Shown here in pieces: positions 16,726 to 26,188 of a stretch of 38,432 bases of DNA. Position numbers and translations under genes: made by a program. The notes under the pieces were generated by a model, which was not told the DNA's origin, ran no database searches, and saw nothing but the letters and a program-made list of their open reading frames with translations. Every line of letters begins with the position of its first letter. Position 1 is the stretch's first letter. This DNA is from Lysobacteraceae bacterium (GTDB taxonomy: Bacteria; Pseudomonadota; Gammaproteobacteria; Xanthomonadales; Xanthomonadaceae), in the NCBI GenBank assembly GCA_031263725.1, contig JAISFF010000003.1:1-38432 (forward strand), given 5' to 3'.

Positions 16726-16758
16726 GGAAGAGAAAATCGAAGAAAAAATGAATGGGCT

Positions 16759-16797
16759 GCGATCCGGCGAACTCCAAAACGCCGGATCGCTTTTTTT
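16759..16797 (+). terminator. Rho-independent terminator of cysK
   Basis: A perfect 11-bp stem (GCGATCCGGCG at 16759-16769, CGCCGGATCGC at 16780-16790) with a ten-base loop is followed by seven T (16791-16797), 33 bases after the cysK stop. Confidence 0.95.
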
Positions 16798-16819
16798 GCG
16801 GGCGCCGCCGCCCGCGTTT

Positions 16820-17209
16820 TCACATCATCAAGCGGCCATCGCTGTCATGCGTGACCGTGCAGACCTCCACGATCGTCCAGATGTATATCGGTATCCACAG
16901 CACGCCGCAGGAGACCCAGGCGCAGATCAGCTGGACCAGGCCATTGCGGGTGTAACCGGCATACAGATTGTGGATGCCCGGAAACCCGATGAGACCGATG
17001 ATCGCACCCAGCACGATGTACAAGGTCTGGCTTTTCAGCGGCACGGCCACCGCCGGTGACCGGGAAAGCATCGGAGCAATGCCGGAAACGGCGCGATCGG
17101 AGGCGGTGGACGCAGCGGGCGCGGACCACGGATCGAATCCGGCACCGCACTGCTCACAGCGGGTCGAGTCCGGAGACAATTCGGCCCCGCATTGCGCGCA
17201 CTGGTTCAT
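16820..17209 (-). CDS. Zinc-ribbon plus TM2-domain membrane protein
   Basis: This is a small protein of 129 residues. The N-terminus has two CxxC pairs (CAQCGAELSPDSTRCEQCG), a zinc ribbon. After a low-complexity Ser/Ala linker comes a TM2 domain: two hydrophobic helices flanking the GIHNLYAGYTRNGLVQL turn, which contains the TM2 motif. TM2 proteins occur widely in bacteria with no firm function. The ATG at 17209 is preferred because GGGGGG lies about nine bases upstream; an ATG at 17218 would have that run touching it. It is convergent with cysK and lies downstream of the CoA-transferase gene's region, but on its own unit. Confidence 0.8.
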   Translation of the reverse strand: MNQCAQCGAELSPDSTRCEQCGAGFDPWSAPAASTASDRAVSGIAPMLSRSPAVAVPLKSQTLYIVLGAIIGLIGFPGIHNLYAGYTRNGLVQLICAWVSCGVLWIPIYIWTIVEVCTVTHDSDGRLMM

Positions 17210-17355
17210 TATGAGCATCCCCCCGTTTGACTACGGCAATTCTAGCGCAACCACTCTCCTCAGGAAACGAACCCGGACGGGAATCGATCCAGACCGGTTT
17301 CTTCGAAACGACGGGACCGCCGATTGCCGACCGCCAGTGGCGGCCAGCGCCCCTT

Positions 17356-18867
17356 CTAGAACTTCATCGTGCCGGTGCCGAGGTAGCGCTGGTGCCAGGC
17401 ATAGGCTTCGTTCAACAGGTGCGGCGTGTGCTTGCCCTGGCTGTCGCGGAATGCGCGATCGAAATAATCCTGCAGCATCGGACGGTAATCCGGATGCGCG
17501 CAGTTGCCGATCACCACGTTGGCGCGCTGCTTCGGCGACAGGCCACGCAGGTCGGCCAATCCCTGTTCGGTGACCAGTACCGCGACATCGTGCTCGGTGT
17601 GGTCCACATGGCTGACCATCGGCACGATGCACGAGATGGCACCGTTCTTGGCCGTGCTGGGCGTCATGAAGCAGGACAGGAAACCGTTGCGCGCGAAATC
17701 ACCGGAACCGCCGATGCCGTTGATGATGCTGGTGCCGGCGACGTGCGTGGAATTGACGTTGCCGTAGATGTCGGCTTCGACCAGGCCGTTCATCGCGATG
17801 CATCCCAGCCGCCGGATCAGTTCGGCATGGTTGGAAATGCTCTGCTGGCGCAGGATGACCCGCGAGCGGTAATAATCGATCCTGTCCATGAATTCGTCGA
17901 CCGCCGACTCGCTCAGCGACACCGCCGTCGCCGAGGCCACGGTGATGATGCCTTCGCCGACCAGCTCCAGCATTGCGTCCTGGATGACCTCCGTGTAGGC
18001 CGTCAGTTTGCCGAATCCGGCATCCTTCAGTCCGTCCAGCACGGCATTGGCGATATTGCCGACGCCCGACTGCAGCGGCAGCAGATGCTCGCCCAGCCGT
18101 CCCTTCCTGATCTCGTGGCGGAAGAACTCCACCAGGTGCCCCGCGATCATCTTGGAACCTTCGTCCGGCGGGGTGAAGCTAGTCATGCGATCCGGCGTGT
18201 CCGTCTCCACCACGGCCACTATCTTGGAGGGATCGCAGTAGAAATACGGCTCGCCGATGCGGTCACCGGGATTCAGCAGCGGAATCGGCTGCCGGTGCGG
18301 CGGCGCCAGTGGCGCCTGATAGATGTCATGCATGCCCTCCAGGCTCATCGGCTGGCGCTGGTTGACCTCCAGGATCACCTTGTCGGCCAGATCGAGCCAG
18401 GCCGGATTGTTGCCCACCGATGTCGAAGGAATCAGGCGGCCGTCCGGCAGAATGCCGGTGACTTCGACCACGGCCATGTCGACCTTGCCCAGGAAGCCGT
18501 AATAGGCGTACTGCGCGACATGCCCCAGATGGATGTCCATGTATTCGATGCGACCGTCGTTAATGCGCGCGCGCAGATCCGGGTCGGACTGGTAAGGCAG
18601 GCGGAAGCCGATGCCGCCGGAACGCGCCAGTACGCCGTCCAGCTCGGGCGCGGTCGATGCGCCAGTCAGCACGCGCACGGAGAAGTCCTCGCCACGCTCG
18701 TGCGCCTGGGTGATGCGCTTGGCCAGCGCTCCCGGTATCGCCTTGGGATAACCGGCGCCGGTGAATCCGCTCATGCCCACAGCCATATCCGGAAGAATCA
18801 GTTCAGCCGCTTCTTCCGCACTCATCCGCCGGGCGGCCAAACCCACATGCCCCACTCGCATCGTCAT
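17356..18867 (-). CDS. Acetyl-CoA hydrolase/transferase family protein (succinate CoA-transferase type)
   Basis: This 503-residue class I CoA-transferase family member has GFTGAGYPKAIP near the N-terminus, LQSGVGNIANAVL in the middle, and AYTEVIQDAML with the glutamate expected to form the glutamyl-CoA intermediate. Further on, NVNSTHVAGTSIINGIGGSGDF is typical of the AarC/Cat1/YgfH branch, which moves CoA between acetate or propionate and succinate. The exact acyl donor cannot be read from sequence. The ATG at 18867 has a GGTGGA upstream; a TTG at 18891 is less likely. TAGAAT (minus strand, 18907-18912) could be its -10. Confidence 0.85.
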   Translation of the reverse strand: MTMRVGHVGLAARRMSAEEAAELILPDMAVGMSGFTGAGYPKAIPGALAKRITQAHERGEDFSVRVLTGASTAPELDGVLARSGGIGFRLPYQSDPDLRARINDGRIEYMDIHLGHVAQYAYYGFLGKVDMAVVEVTGILPDGRLIPSTSVGNNPAWLDLADKVILEVNQRQPMSLEGMHDIYQAPLAPPHRQPIPLLNPGDRIGEPYFYCDPSKIVAVVETDTPDRMTSFTPPDEGSKMIAGHLVEFFRHEIRKGRLGEHLLPLQSGVGNIANAVLDGLKDAGFGKLTAYTEVIQDAMLELVGEGIITVASATAVSLSESAVDEFMDRIDYYRSRVILRQQSISNHAELIRRLGCIAMNGLVEADIYGNVNSTHVAGTSIINGIGGSGDFARNGFLSCFMTPSTAKNGAISCIVPMVSHVDHTEHDVAVLVTEQGLADLRGLSPKQRANVVIGNCAHPDYRPMLQDYFDRAFRDSQGKHTPHLLNEAYAWHQRYLGTGTMKF

Positions 18868-19035
18868 ATCATCCACCAACCCAGAAGCCAAAGGAGATGA
18901 GGCACCATTCTATCCCGTATGGGCATGCCGATTCCGGTATCCGCAGTGTCGGTTTTAGCCTGGTACCCCTTGCCCATGCAGGTTCCGCAGGGGCGCAGTC
19001 GGCGCCGCGGAAACGGACCGAGAGATTCAACTCCT

Positions 19036-20400
19036 TTATCGGCCGAAATTCCAGCCCTGGGCATATTCGACCATCGTCGCCTCGACTTCGTCGGCCGAAC
19101 GTGCAAGCGCCGCCGTCAGCACCCGGTGCCCGTCGTCGGTGATCGCCACATCGTCCTCGATGCGGATGCCGATGCCGCGCCACTTTTCCGCGATGCCCGG
19201 AGCGTCCGCCGCGATGTACAGCCCCGGCTCGATGGTGAACACCATGCCCGGTTCCAGCAGTCTCGATTCGCCGTCGATCCGGTAGTCGCCGACATCATGC
19301 ACGTCCAGTCCCAACCAGTGTCCGCTCTTGTGCGGATAGAACCGCTTGTACTGGCCGCTGGCGATGTTTTTCCGCAGGCTGCCTTGCAGCAGACCCAACC
19401 GCAGCAGCCCGTCGGTCAGCACCTCGACCGCCGCGGCATGACCAGCCTCGTAGGGAACGCCGGGCCGCGCCTGCGCCAGCGCCGCTGCCTGCGCCGCCCC
19501 GACCAGATCGTGCAATGCGCGCTGTGCGGCGGTGAAGCATCCATTGACGGGGAAAGTGCGGGTGATGTCGGACGCGTAACCACGGTACTCCGCGCCGGCA
19601 TCGATCAGGACCAGATCACCGTCGCGGCAGGTGGCATTGTTGTTGACGTAGTGCAGCACGCGCCCGTTGGCGCCGGCGCCGACGATGCTGTTGTACGCCG
19701 GCCAGCCATCGTGGGCGCGGAACACCCGCTCGACCTCCGCCTGCAGTTCGTATTCGCGGATGCCCGGACGGGCTGCGGCCATCGCGGCCCGGTGCGCATC
19801 GACGCTGATGTCGGCCGCGTACTGCATCAATCGCAGCTCATCGCGCGACTTGAACAGACGCTGCTCGTGCAGCAGATAGCCCAGATCGAGGAACTCGTGC
19901 GGCAGTTGCGCACCCTGGCGTCTTTGCGCACGCACACGGTTGACCCAGCCGATCAGCTTGAGATCGAAATCCGCATCGCGGCCGAAGTGGTAGTACACCC
20001 GCGAACGCCCTTCCAGCAACCCGGGGAGGATCTCGTCGATATCGTCGATCGGATAGGCATCATCCATGCCGTGTTGCTCGACCGCGCCTTCCGGACCCGC
20101 ACGCGCCCCGTCCCAGGCCTCGCGGTCGCGGTCGCGGTCACGGCAGAACAGCAGCGCTTCGCCATGCGCCCGTCCGGGGATCAGCACCAGCACCGCTTCC
20201 GGTTCGGGGAACCCGCACAGATACCAGAAGTCGGAATCCTGCCGATACGGATAATGGGAATTACCGCTGCGGACGCGCGGCGGCGCCGAAGGCAGGATCA
20301 GAATGGCGTCCTCGCCGGCCATCTCCATCAGCGCCGACCGGCGGCACGCATATTCGGCCGCACCGATCTCGGCGGGCGGCTTGTCCGTCATCGGATTCAT
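19036..20400 (-). CDS. pepP: Xaa-Pro aminopeptidase PepP
   Basis: This is a 454-residue M24B metallopeptidase that removes N-terminal residues next to proline, in the cytoplasm. The N-terminal domain has FWYLCGFPEPEAVLVL. The pita-bread domain shows the five metal ligands: Asp in LIDAGAE, Asp in SDITRTF, His in GHWLGLDVHD, Glu in FTIEPGLY and Glu in IRIEDDV. The gene begins three bases after the stop of the YgfB-family gene, so the two are co-transcribed as in other gammaproteobacteria. The ubiH gene that often follows is absent here. Confidence 0.94.
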   Translation of the reverse strand: MNPMTDKPPAEIGAAEYACRRSALMEMAGEDAILILPSAPPRVRSGNSHYPYRQDSDFWYLCGFPEPEAVLVLIPGRAHGEALLFCRDRDRDREAWDGARAGPEGAVEQHGMDDAYPIDDIDEILPGLLEGRSRVYYHFGRDADFDLKLIGWVNRVRAQRRQGAQLPHEFLDLGYLLHEQRLFKSRDELRLMQYAADISVDAHRAAMAAARPGIREYELQAEVERVFRAHDGWPAYNSIVGAGANGRVLHYVNNNATCRDGDLVLIDAGAEYRGYASDITRTFPVNGCFTAAQRALHDLVGAAQAAALAQARPGVPYEAGHAAAVEVLTDGLLRLGLLQGSLRKNIASGQYKRFYPHKSGHWLGLDVHDVGDYRIDGESRLLEPGMVFTIEPGLYIAADAPGIAEKWRGIGIRIEDDVAITDDGHRVLTAALARSADEVEATMVEYAQGWNFGR

Positions 20401-20403
20401 CGC

Positions 20404-20955
20404 TCAGTTCAGCCTGTTCCGATGCCTCGGCCCCAGCACGCAATCTCCGTGCAGCAGCAAAGCCGCGACGCGGACGAACTCCTCCAGTTCCGAAAGGGCG
20501 TCTTCTTCCTTGTCCTGGTCGTCTTCCGCGCCCTCCTGGACCGACGCACCGGCCAATCGCGCCAGGTCCTGCAGCGCCTCCTGGCTTTCCTCGGAAAGCG
20601 TCCGCGCCGCGCCCGCGGCCAGACCGAACCCGCCGAGGAATCCCTGGCACCACTCGAACAGCGCCCCGGCGCGGTCATCCAACGGCGCGGTCGCTTCCGG
20701 TAACAGCAGTTCGAAGCCGAACTCGCCATCCTCGAGCTGTTCGACGCTGGCCCGGCGCAGCGCCTGCAATGCGCTGTCCGTCGCCGGCACCGGCGCATCC
20801 GGATCGGCCAGCACCCTGGCCGGCCAGTCCGGCGCGTCCTCGCCGCCGCCGCACAACCATCCGCACAGCGCGCCATGCAGCTCCGCCGCCGAGACCCCAA
20901 GCCCAAGCGCCGTGCTTTCCTGCGCCACACTCGTGCTGTCCGGTAATTCACTCAT
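20404..20955 (-). CDS. YgfB/YecA (UPF0149) family protein
   Basis: This acidic protein of 183 residues matches UPF0149: LHGALCGWLCGGG near the N-terminus, a central FEWCQGFLGGFGLAAG, and a C-terminal SELEEFVRVAALLL helix. The family has no firm enzymatic role. It is coupled to pepP, a conserved pairing that supports the call. The ATG at 20955 is used; a GTG two codons upstream (20961) is an alternative. Confidence 0.85.
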   Translation of the reverse strand: MSELPDSTSVAQESTALGLGVSAAELHGALCGWLCGGGEDAPDWPARVLADPDAPVPATDSALQALRRASVEQLEDGEFGFELLLPEATAPLDDRAGALFEWCQGFLGGFGLAAGAARTLSEESQEALQDLARLAGASVQEGAEDDQDKEEDALSELEEFVRVAALLLHGDCVLGPRHRNRLN

Positions 20956-21047
20956 GCTCACATCCGCCTGGTTGAAATTCCGCCGCGAGCATCCGCGCCG
21001 GAACAGACAATCCTCACCCGATTCCGCCTGCCCGCCCCGATGCCGCC

Positions 21048-21076
21048 TTGTCGCTGGATAAGCATCTGCCTACACT
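21048..21076 (+). promoter_or_regulatory. Candidate sigma70 promoter of the GGDEF-EAL gene
   Basis: TTGTCG (21048-21053) and TACACT (21071-21076) each match consensus at four of six positions, with an ideal 17-base spacer. The start would lie near 21083, leaving a leader of about 77 bases. A short palindrome, ATCAATTGAT, falls just after the predicted start. Confidence 0.45.
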
Positions 21077-21159
21077 GCGAATATCAATTGATTCGCTTGA
21101 CCGATCAATCCATTGGAATCGCCTCGCTCCCTTTCGGCCTCGGGCCGTCATCGCCGGCC

Positions 21160-23349
21160 ATGAAACTACTGCTGATCATCGAAACCGCCGTTCTGCTGTT
21201 GCTGCTGGCATTGCTGTTGCGGCGGCGGAACCGGCCTGCCCCGCCCGATGCGGCGTCCAGTATCGACCGCGAACGCGATGAACATCTTAAACTCGCCCTA
21301 TGGGGATCGGGTGAACACTTCTGGGATTACGATCTCAAACTCAGCCGGCTCACCCTGATCCAGCCCGATGACTCGCCCACGCTGGCGCATATGCTGCCGA
21401 GCATCCATTTCGACCAGAGCCTGAACCAATTGCCGCCGGTGCATCCGCAGGACGAAGCCCTGGTGGAGCGGCGCCTGCACGACCACCTGCAGGGCCGCAC
21501 CGACTTGTTCATCTCCGAGCACCGGATCGACCCGCAAAACAACGGCAACTGGATCTGGGTCCGGGCGCGCGGCCGGGTCGTCGAGCGCGATCAGGACAAC
21601 CACGCCGTGCGCATGGCCGGCACTGTCCGCGACATCACCGCCAACCGCCATGCCGATGCCGAACGCCGCATCGCCAGCGAGGTGCTGCGCAGCATGAGCG
21701 AGGCCGTTGCCGTGCTGGATCAGGATTTCCGCTTCGTCGCGGTCAACCCGGCCTTCACCAGGATCACCGGATACAGCGACATGGAGGCGCTGGGCAAGCC
21801 CATCGCCATCCTCGACAGCGAACACGACCGCGAACACCAGGAACGTTCGCGCCAGGATCTGGCGGACCGGCCGCAATGGCAGGGCAATGTGTGGATGGCC
21901 AATCGCAACGGCCAGGAGATCCTCTGCCACATCAAGCACAACGCTGTCTTCGACAGCAACGGCAAATGTTCCTTCCGCGTGGTCGTGCTCAGCGACATCA
22001 CCGAGCAGAAACGCGCCGAGCAGGAACTGCGCTACCTGGCCAATTACGACGCGCTGACCGGCCTGCCCAACCGCTCGCTGCTGGCCGAACGGCTGGCCGA
22101 GGCGATCCTGGCCGCGCGCCAGGATGGCAGCTACATCGCGGTATTGTTCCTGGATCTGGACCGCTTCAAGGACGTCAACGACTCGCTCGGCCACGCCGTG
22201 GGCGACCGCGTGCTGCATGCCGCCGCCGAGCGCGTCCAGCAGATGATCGGCAGCCAGCACACGGTCGCCAGGCTCGGCGGCGACGAATTCACCGTCATCC
22301 TCGAACACCTCAAGTCGCGCGAAGAAGCCACCGGGACCGCGCAGCGGGTGATCGAGGCCTTCTCCAAGCCGCTGTTCTTCGGCGACCACCGCGAGATCAG
22401 CGTCTCCATCTCGATCGGCATCAGTCTGTATCCGGACCACGCGCAGATCCCCACCGATCTGCTCAACCATGCCGACACGGCGATGTACCACGCCAAATCG
22501 GCCGGCCGCCGCACCTGGCAACTGTATTCGCCGCAGATGGACGAGACCACCCAGCATCGCGCCACCCTGGCCAATTCGCTGCGCCGGGTGCTGGAACGCG
22601 ACGAACTCAAGCTGGTCTATCAACCGCGCTATTCGCTGGTCAGGCAGCGCGCGGTTTCGGTGGAAGCCCTGCTGCGCTGGCGCAGCGACGAATTCGGCGA
22701 TGTCTCGCCGCAACAGTTCATCCAGCTGGCCGAGAGTACCGGCAGCATCCTGGACATCGGCGAATGGGCGCTGCGGCAGGCCTGCCTAACCCTGCGCCGC
22801 TGGCAGCAACTGGGACTCAACGATTTCAACATCTCGGTCAATGTGTCCGCAGTCCAGTTGCAGCGCGGCGACCTGCCGGGAACGATCGAACGCATCCTCG
22901 GCGAGACCGGCGTCCCGGCCAGGAACCTGGAGCTGGAGCTGACCGAAAGCGCGGTCATGGCCAATTTCGAGCGCAACGCCAGCATCCTCAGCGCCTGCCG
23001 CGAGATCGGCACGCGCCTGTCGATCGACGACTTCGGCACCGGGTACTCCTCGCTGGCCTACCTCAAGCGACTGCCGATCACCGCGCTCAAGATCGACCGC
23101 GCCTTCATCGGCGACCTGATCCGCGACCCGGACGACGAAGCCATCACCACCGCCATCATCAACATGGGCCACGCGCTGGCGCTTACCGTGATCGCCGAGG
23201 GAGTCGAATCGTTCGGGCAATTGCGCTTCCTGCAGAACCGGCGCTGCGACGAGGTCCAGGGCTATCTGGTCTCGCCGCCACAGGAGGAGGCGCGGTGCCT
23301 GGAATACCTGATCCGCTCGCCGAAGCCCGGCGAGTACCGGCCCGGTTGA
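21160..23349 (+). CDS. PAS-PAS-GGDEF-EAL cyclic-di-GMP signalling protein
   Basis: This protein has 729 residues. A single N-terminal membrane helix (LLLIIETAVLLLLLALLL) is followed by a positively charged stretch, two PAS-like sensor domains (about 45-170 and 175-300), a diguanylate cyclase domain with intact GGDEF at 373-377, and a phosphodiesterase domain with EALLRW starting at E502, DDFGTGYSS, KIDRAFI and EGVES. Both catalytic signatures look active, so it could make and/or degrade c-di-GMP. The RxxD inhibitory site usually found before GGDEF is absent (GSQHTVARLGGDEF). The start at 21160 is set by the membrane helix; no Shine-Dalgarno is evident. Confidence 0.9.
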   Translation: MKLLLIIETAVLLLLLALLLRRRNRPAPPDAASSIDRERDEHLKLALWGSGEHFWDYDLKLSRLTLIQPDDSPTLAHMLPSIHFDQSLNQLPPVHPQDEALVERRLHDHLQGRTDLFISEHRIDPQNNGNWIWVRARGRVVERDQDNHAVRMAGTVRDITANRHADAERRIASEVLRSMSEAVAVLDQDFRFVAVNPAFTRITGYSDMEALGKPIAILDSEHDREHQERSRQDLADRPQWQGNVWMANRNGQEILCHIKHNAVFDSNGKCSFRVVVLSDITEQKRAEQELRYLANYDALTGLPNRSLLAERLAEAILAARQDGSYIAVLFLDLDRFKDVNDSLGHAVGDRVLHAAAERVQQMIGSQHTVARLGGDEFTVILEHLKSREEATGTAQRVIEAFSKPLFFGDHREISVSISIGISLYPDHAQIPTDLLNHADTAMYHAKSAGRRTWQLYSPQMDETTQHRATLANSLRRVLERDELKLVYQPRYSLVRQRAVSVEALLRWRSDEFGDVSPQQFIQLAESTGSILDIGEWALRQACLTLRRWQQLGLNDFNISVNVSAVQLQRGDLPGTIERILGETGVPARNLELELTESAVMANFERNASILSACREIGTRLSIDDFGTGYSSLAYLKRLPITALKIDRAFIGDLIRDPDDEAITTAIINMGHALALTVIAEGVESFGQLRFLQNRRCDEVQGYLVSPPQEEARCLEYLIRSPKPGEYRPG

Positions 23350-23419
23350 ATCACGCCCCCGATCCCGCCGCACCGGCTATGATTGACCCTTCACCGTGTA
23401 TCCGACATCGTGACCCCCC

Positions 23420-23641
23420 ATGGAACCCGCCGATACCATCGCTGCCCTGAACAGTCTGGCCGCCCGCGTCGAAAAACTGACCGAATACTGTCGGCGGCTG
23501 GCCACGGAAAATCGCAGCCTGCGTCACCAGCAGGAACAGTTGGTCAGTGAACGCGCGCAGTTGCTGGCCAAGAACGAACAGGCGCGGATGCGGGTGGAAG
23601 CAATGATTTCCCGGCTCAAATCGCTGGAGCAGCACACATGA
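23420..23641 (+). CDS. ZapB-like coiled-coil protein (TIGR02449 family)
   Basis: This is a 73-residue, almost wholly helical protein with heptad patterning (LAARVEKLTEYCRRLATENRS). It matches the small coiled-coil family found next to zapA in gammaproteobacteria, thought to be a ZapB-like cell-division factor. Its stop overlaps the zapA start (ATGA at 23638-23641), so the two are translationally coupled. TATGAT at 23378-23383 is a possible -10 for the unit. Confidence 0.8.
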   Translation: MEPADTIAALNSLAARVEKLTEYCRRLATENRSLRHQQEQLVSERAQLLAKNEQARMRVEAMISRLKSLEQHT

Positions 23642-23943
23642 GCGCCACGGAACCCGTCAACGTCCGCGTCCTCGACCGCGAATACACCGTCGGCGTCGTT
23701 CCCGACGAGCGGGAGAGCCTGCTGGCCGCCGCCACACTGCTCGACAAGCGCATGCGCGAACTGCGCGGCGACAACCGCATGGTCACCATCGACCGCATCG
23801 CGGTGCTGACCGCGCTCAACTTCGCCCACGAACTGCAGCAGTTGCGCAACGAGGCCGACGCGCGCGCGCGCGCGCTGACGCGGACGCTGGAATCGCTCAA
23901 TCTGCAGCTCGATCACGCATTGAACGCGCTGTCACGGGACTGA
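23638..23943 (+). CDS. zapA: Cell division protein ZapA
   Basis: This 101-residue protein has the ZapA fold: an N-terminal beta segment (VNVRVLDREYTVGVVPDE), then DKRMRELRG and IDRIAVLTALNFAHEL, then a long coiled coil. ZapA binds FtsZ filaments and bundles them at midcell. It overlaps the ZapB-like gene and is followed by 6S RNA and fau, the same order as in E. coli (zapA-ssrS-ygfA). Confidence 0.9.
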   Translation: MSATEPVNVRVLDREYTVGVVPDERESLLAAATLLDKRMRELRGDNRMVTIDRIAVLTALNFAHELQQLRNEADARARALTRTLESLNLQLDHALNALSRD

Positions 23944-24039
23944 ACCGGCCCGGCCTCCGCGTTGACCTGGTTTCACGATTCCGCCGCGCAGGCAACCCGT
24001 ACGACTAGGCAACGGCGGCGGCAGGGCTATAATGGATTT

Positions 24040-24227
24040 GCGTTCTCTGCCGTGAACGACAGCGTGTGCAAACATATCGCCTTGTCCCTTAAATACGACC
24101 ACGGGAGCGTGACGGAACCGGGGGTGCATGTCCGCCTTGGCAGCGGGAAGCCCGATGGTTCAACAGCGTTCCCACTTGAACCTCGGGTTCAAGGTCGTTT
24201 CGCACGCATCGCCACGGCGGAGGATGC
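24040..24227 (+). ncRNA. ssrS: 6S RNA
   Basis: Position and structure identify 6S RNA, the RNA polymerase-sigma70 mimic of stationary phase. A consensus -10, TATAAT (24028-24033), places the 5' end near 24040. TTCTCTGCCGTG (24043-24054) pairs fully (with G·U) with CACGGCGGAGGA (24213-24224), forming the closing stem. The internal CTTGAACC/GGGTTCAAG hairpin is the same as in E. coli 6S. A T8 run (24228-24235) follows the 3' end. Length of about 188 bases is normal. It lies between zapA and fau as in other gammaproteobacteria. Ends are approximate. Confidence 0.9.
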
Positions 24228-24337
24228 TTTTTTTTGCGAAGCGTGAACCGGCAATGCCGGCGCACGCTTTCCATACTTCATTCCCGATGCCGGGTCCTCG
24301 CGACCGTTCGGCGTCCCCGCATGGCGTGAATCACACG

Positions 24338-24925
24338 ATGACACTGGACCGAGCCACCTTGCGCCGGCAATTGCGCGAACGCAGGCGCGCGATCCCGGCC
24401 TCCGAACGCATCGCCGCCGCCCAGATCCTCGCCTCGCGCCTGCTGGCGCTGCCGTTCTTTCCGCAGACCGGCCACATCGCCGGCTACTGGGCGGCGGACG
24501 GCGAAATCGGCCTGCACGACTTCCTGCTGCGGCTGCCCGCCGGAACGAGCTACTGCCTGCCCGTGCTGGATGGCGAACGGCTGCGTTTCGCGCCGTGGCG
24601 TTCCGGCGATCCGCTGGCGACCAACCGCTACGGCATTCCAGAACCGGATGTGGCGCTTTCTTCCACGTTGCCGGCCGAAGCAATGCACTTGATCGTCATG
24701 CCGCTGGTGGGATTCGATGCGAATGGCGGCAGGCTGGGCATGGGCGGCGGCTGGTATGATCGCAGCCTCGCTTTCAGACAGAGTCGCCCCGCTCCGCCCT
24801 GGCTGGTTGGGGTCGGCTTCGACGCGCAAAGGATCGATGCGCTGAACGCAGAATCCTGGGACGTGCCTGCCGACGCGATCTGCACCGAAAACGCGACCCT
24901 GTTCCACAACACGATCCCATCATGA
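24338..24925 (+). CDS. fau: 5-formyltetrahydrofolate cyclo-ligase
   Basis: This 195-residue enzyme converts 5-formyl-THF to 5,10-methenyl-THF with ATP. It begins with [16 protein letters not shown]. The substrate and nucleotide site is visible in [23 protein letters not shown], the family signature. The start is uncertain: ATG 24338 gives the usual length, GTG 24326 is in frame, and the frame remains open into 6S RNA. Co-transcription from the 6S promoter, as in E. coli, is plausible. It overlaps the EVE gene by four bases (ATGA). Confidence 0.92.
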   Translation: MTLDRATLRRQLRERRRAIPASERIAAAQILASRLLALPFFPQTGHIAGYWAADGEIGLHDFLLRLPAGTSYCLPVLDGERLRFAPWRSGDPLATNRYGIPEPDVALSSTLPAEAMHLIVMPLVGFDANGGRLGMGGGWYDRSLAFRQSRPAPPWLVGVGFDAQRIDALNAESWDVPADAICTENATLFHNTIPS

Positions 24926-25398
24926 CGCAACGCAAACGCTATTGGCTGATGAAGTCCGAACCGGACGCCTTTTCCATCGACGATCTGAAAAAGGCCGGCA
25001 CCGAACCCTGGAACGGTGTGCGCAACTATCAGGCGCGCAATTTCATGCGCCACAATATGCACCCCGGCGACGGCGTACTGTTCTATCACTCCAATACCGC
25101 CGTCCCCGGCATCTACGGCATCGCCGAGGTCGCCAGCGAGTCCTATCCAGACTCCACCCAGTACGACCCCAAGACACCTTATTTCGACGAAAAGGCGACG
25201 CTGGAGGAACCGCGCTGGTTTCTGGTCGATGTGCGCTTCGTCCGCAAGCTGGCACAGCCGATCACGCTGGCCGCCATCCGCCAGCGCGCCGACGACCTCG
25301 GCGAGGACTTTGCCCTGATCCACAAGGGCAACCGGCTTTCGGTGCTGCCGGCCACTGCCGCACAATGGAAAATCCTGCTCTCTCTGGAAAAGAACTGA
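24922..25398 (+). CDS. EVE-domain protein
   Basis: This 158-residue protein is essentially one EVE domain: [16 protein letters not shown] at the N-terminus, [14 protein letters not shown], and [10 protein letters not shown] with [10 protein letters not shown]. The EVE fold is related to PUA and YTH domains and is thought to read modified bases in RNA or DNA. In bacteria some members sit near DNA-modification-dependent restriction systems; this one sits in a housekeeping operon instead. It overlaps fau (ATGA) and its stop codon overlaps the rpiA start (TGATG). Confidence 0.9.
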   Translation: MTQRKRYWLMKSEPDAFSIDDLKKAGTEPWNGVRNYQARNFMRHNMHPGDGVLFYHSNTAVPGIYGIAEVASESYPDSTQYDPKTPYFDEKATLEEPRWFLVDVRFVRKLAQPITLAAIRQRADDLGEDFALIHKGNRLSVLPATAAQWKILLSLEKN

Positions 25399-26045
25399 TG
25401 TCCGCAAGCAAGCGCCTGGCCGCGGAGAAAGCCATCGAGTACGTCGAGGACGGCATGATCGTCGGAATCGGCACCGGCTCCACCGTCGCCCATTTCATCG
25501 ACGCCCTGGCCCGGATCAAGCGCCGGATCAAAGGCACGGTCTCCAGTTCCGAACAGAGCAGCGAACGTCTGCGGCAACACGGCATCGAAGTGCTGGATCT
25601 GAACCAGACCGGCCCGCTGTCCCTCTACGTGGACGGTGCCGACGAATGCGATCCGCGCAAATGCCTGATCAAGGGCGGCGGCGGCGCGCTGACCCGGGAA
25701 AAGATCATCGCCGAGGCCAGCCGGCATTTCATCTGCATCATCGATCCCTCCAAGCAGGTGCCCGTCCTCGGACGCTTTCCGCTGCCGGTCGAAGTGATCC
25801 CGATGGCGCGCAGCCTCGTCGCCCGCGAGATACTGGCCCTCACCGGCGGCCAGCCGGTCTGGCGCGACGGCACCATCACCGACAACGGCAATCTGATACT
25901 CGACATCCACCACCTCGACATCCTCGATCCGGTCGCCATGGAGCGCGAACTCAACCAGATCCCCGGCATCGTCAGCGTCGGTCTGTTTGCGCGCCGCGCC
26001 GCCGATACCGTCATCGTCGGCGGCGAACCGCCGAAGCTGCTCTAG
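25398..26045 (+). CDS. rpiA: Ribose-5-phosphate isomerase A
   Basis: This 215-residue enzyme interconverts ribose 5-phosphate and ribulose 5-phosphate in the pentose phosphate pathway. Motifs are intact: [12 protein letters not shown] (substrate phosphate loop), DGADE with the catalytic aspartates, and [12 protein letters not shown] with the catalytic lysine and glutamate. The ATG at 25398 overlaps the EVE gene stop by one base. It is the last gene of the zapB-zapA-ssrS-fau-EVE-rpiA run. Confidence 0.95.
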   Translation: MSASKRLAAEKAIEYVEDGMIVGIGTGSTVAHFIDALARIKRRIKGTVSSSEQSSERLRQHGIEVLDLNQTGPLSLYVDGADECDPRKCLIKGGGGALTREKIIAEASRHFICIIDPSKQVPVLGRFPLPVEVIPMARSLVAREILALTGGQPVWRDGTITDNGNLILDIHHLDILDPVAMERELNQIPGIVSVGLFARRAADTVIVGGEPPKLL

Positions 26046-26188
26046 TCGTCGCCGGGCTCCGCCGCCGCACCCCTGCCGCGCCGGAGCCAGGACAGGCCCG
26101 CAGCGACGAAACGGCACAAGCGGGCCAGGCATCCAGCGAGCCGTTCGAGCACATCGTTTCAACCGGTTCCGCAGTATCATTCCCGCCC

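Noticed and set aside
17227-20703. Two long plus-strand frames opposite the CoA-transferase and pepP genes
   Set aside because: Both are antisense shadows of clear minus-strand genes with intact catalytic motifs.
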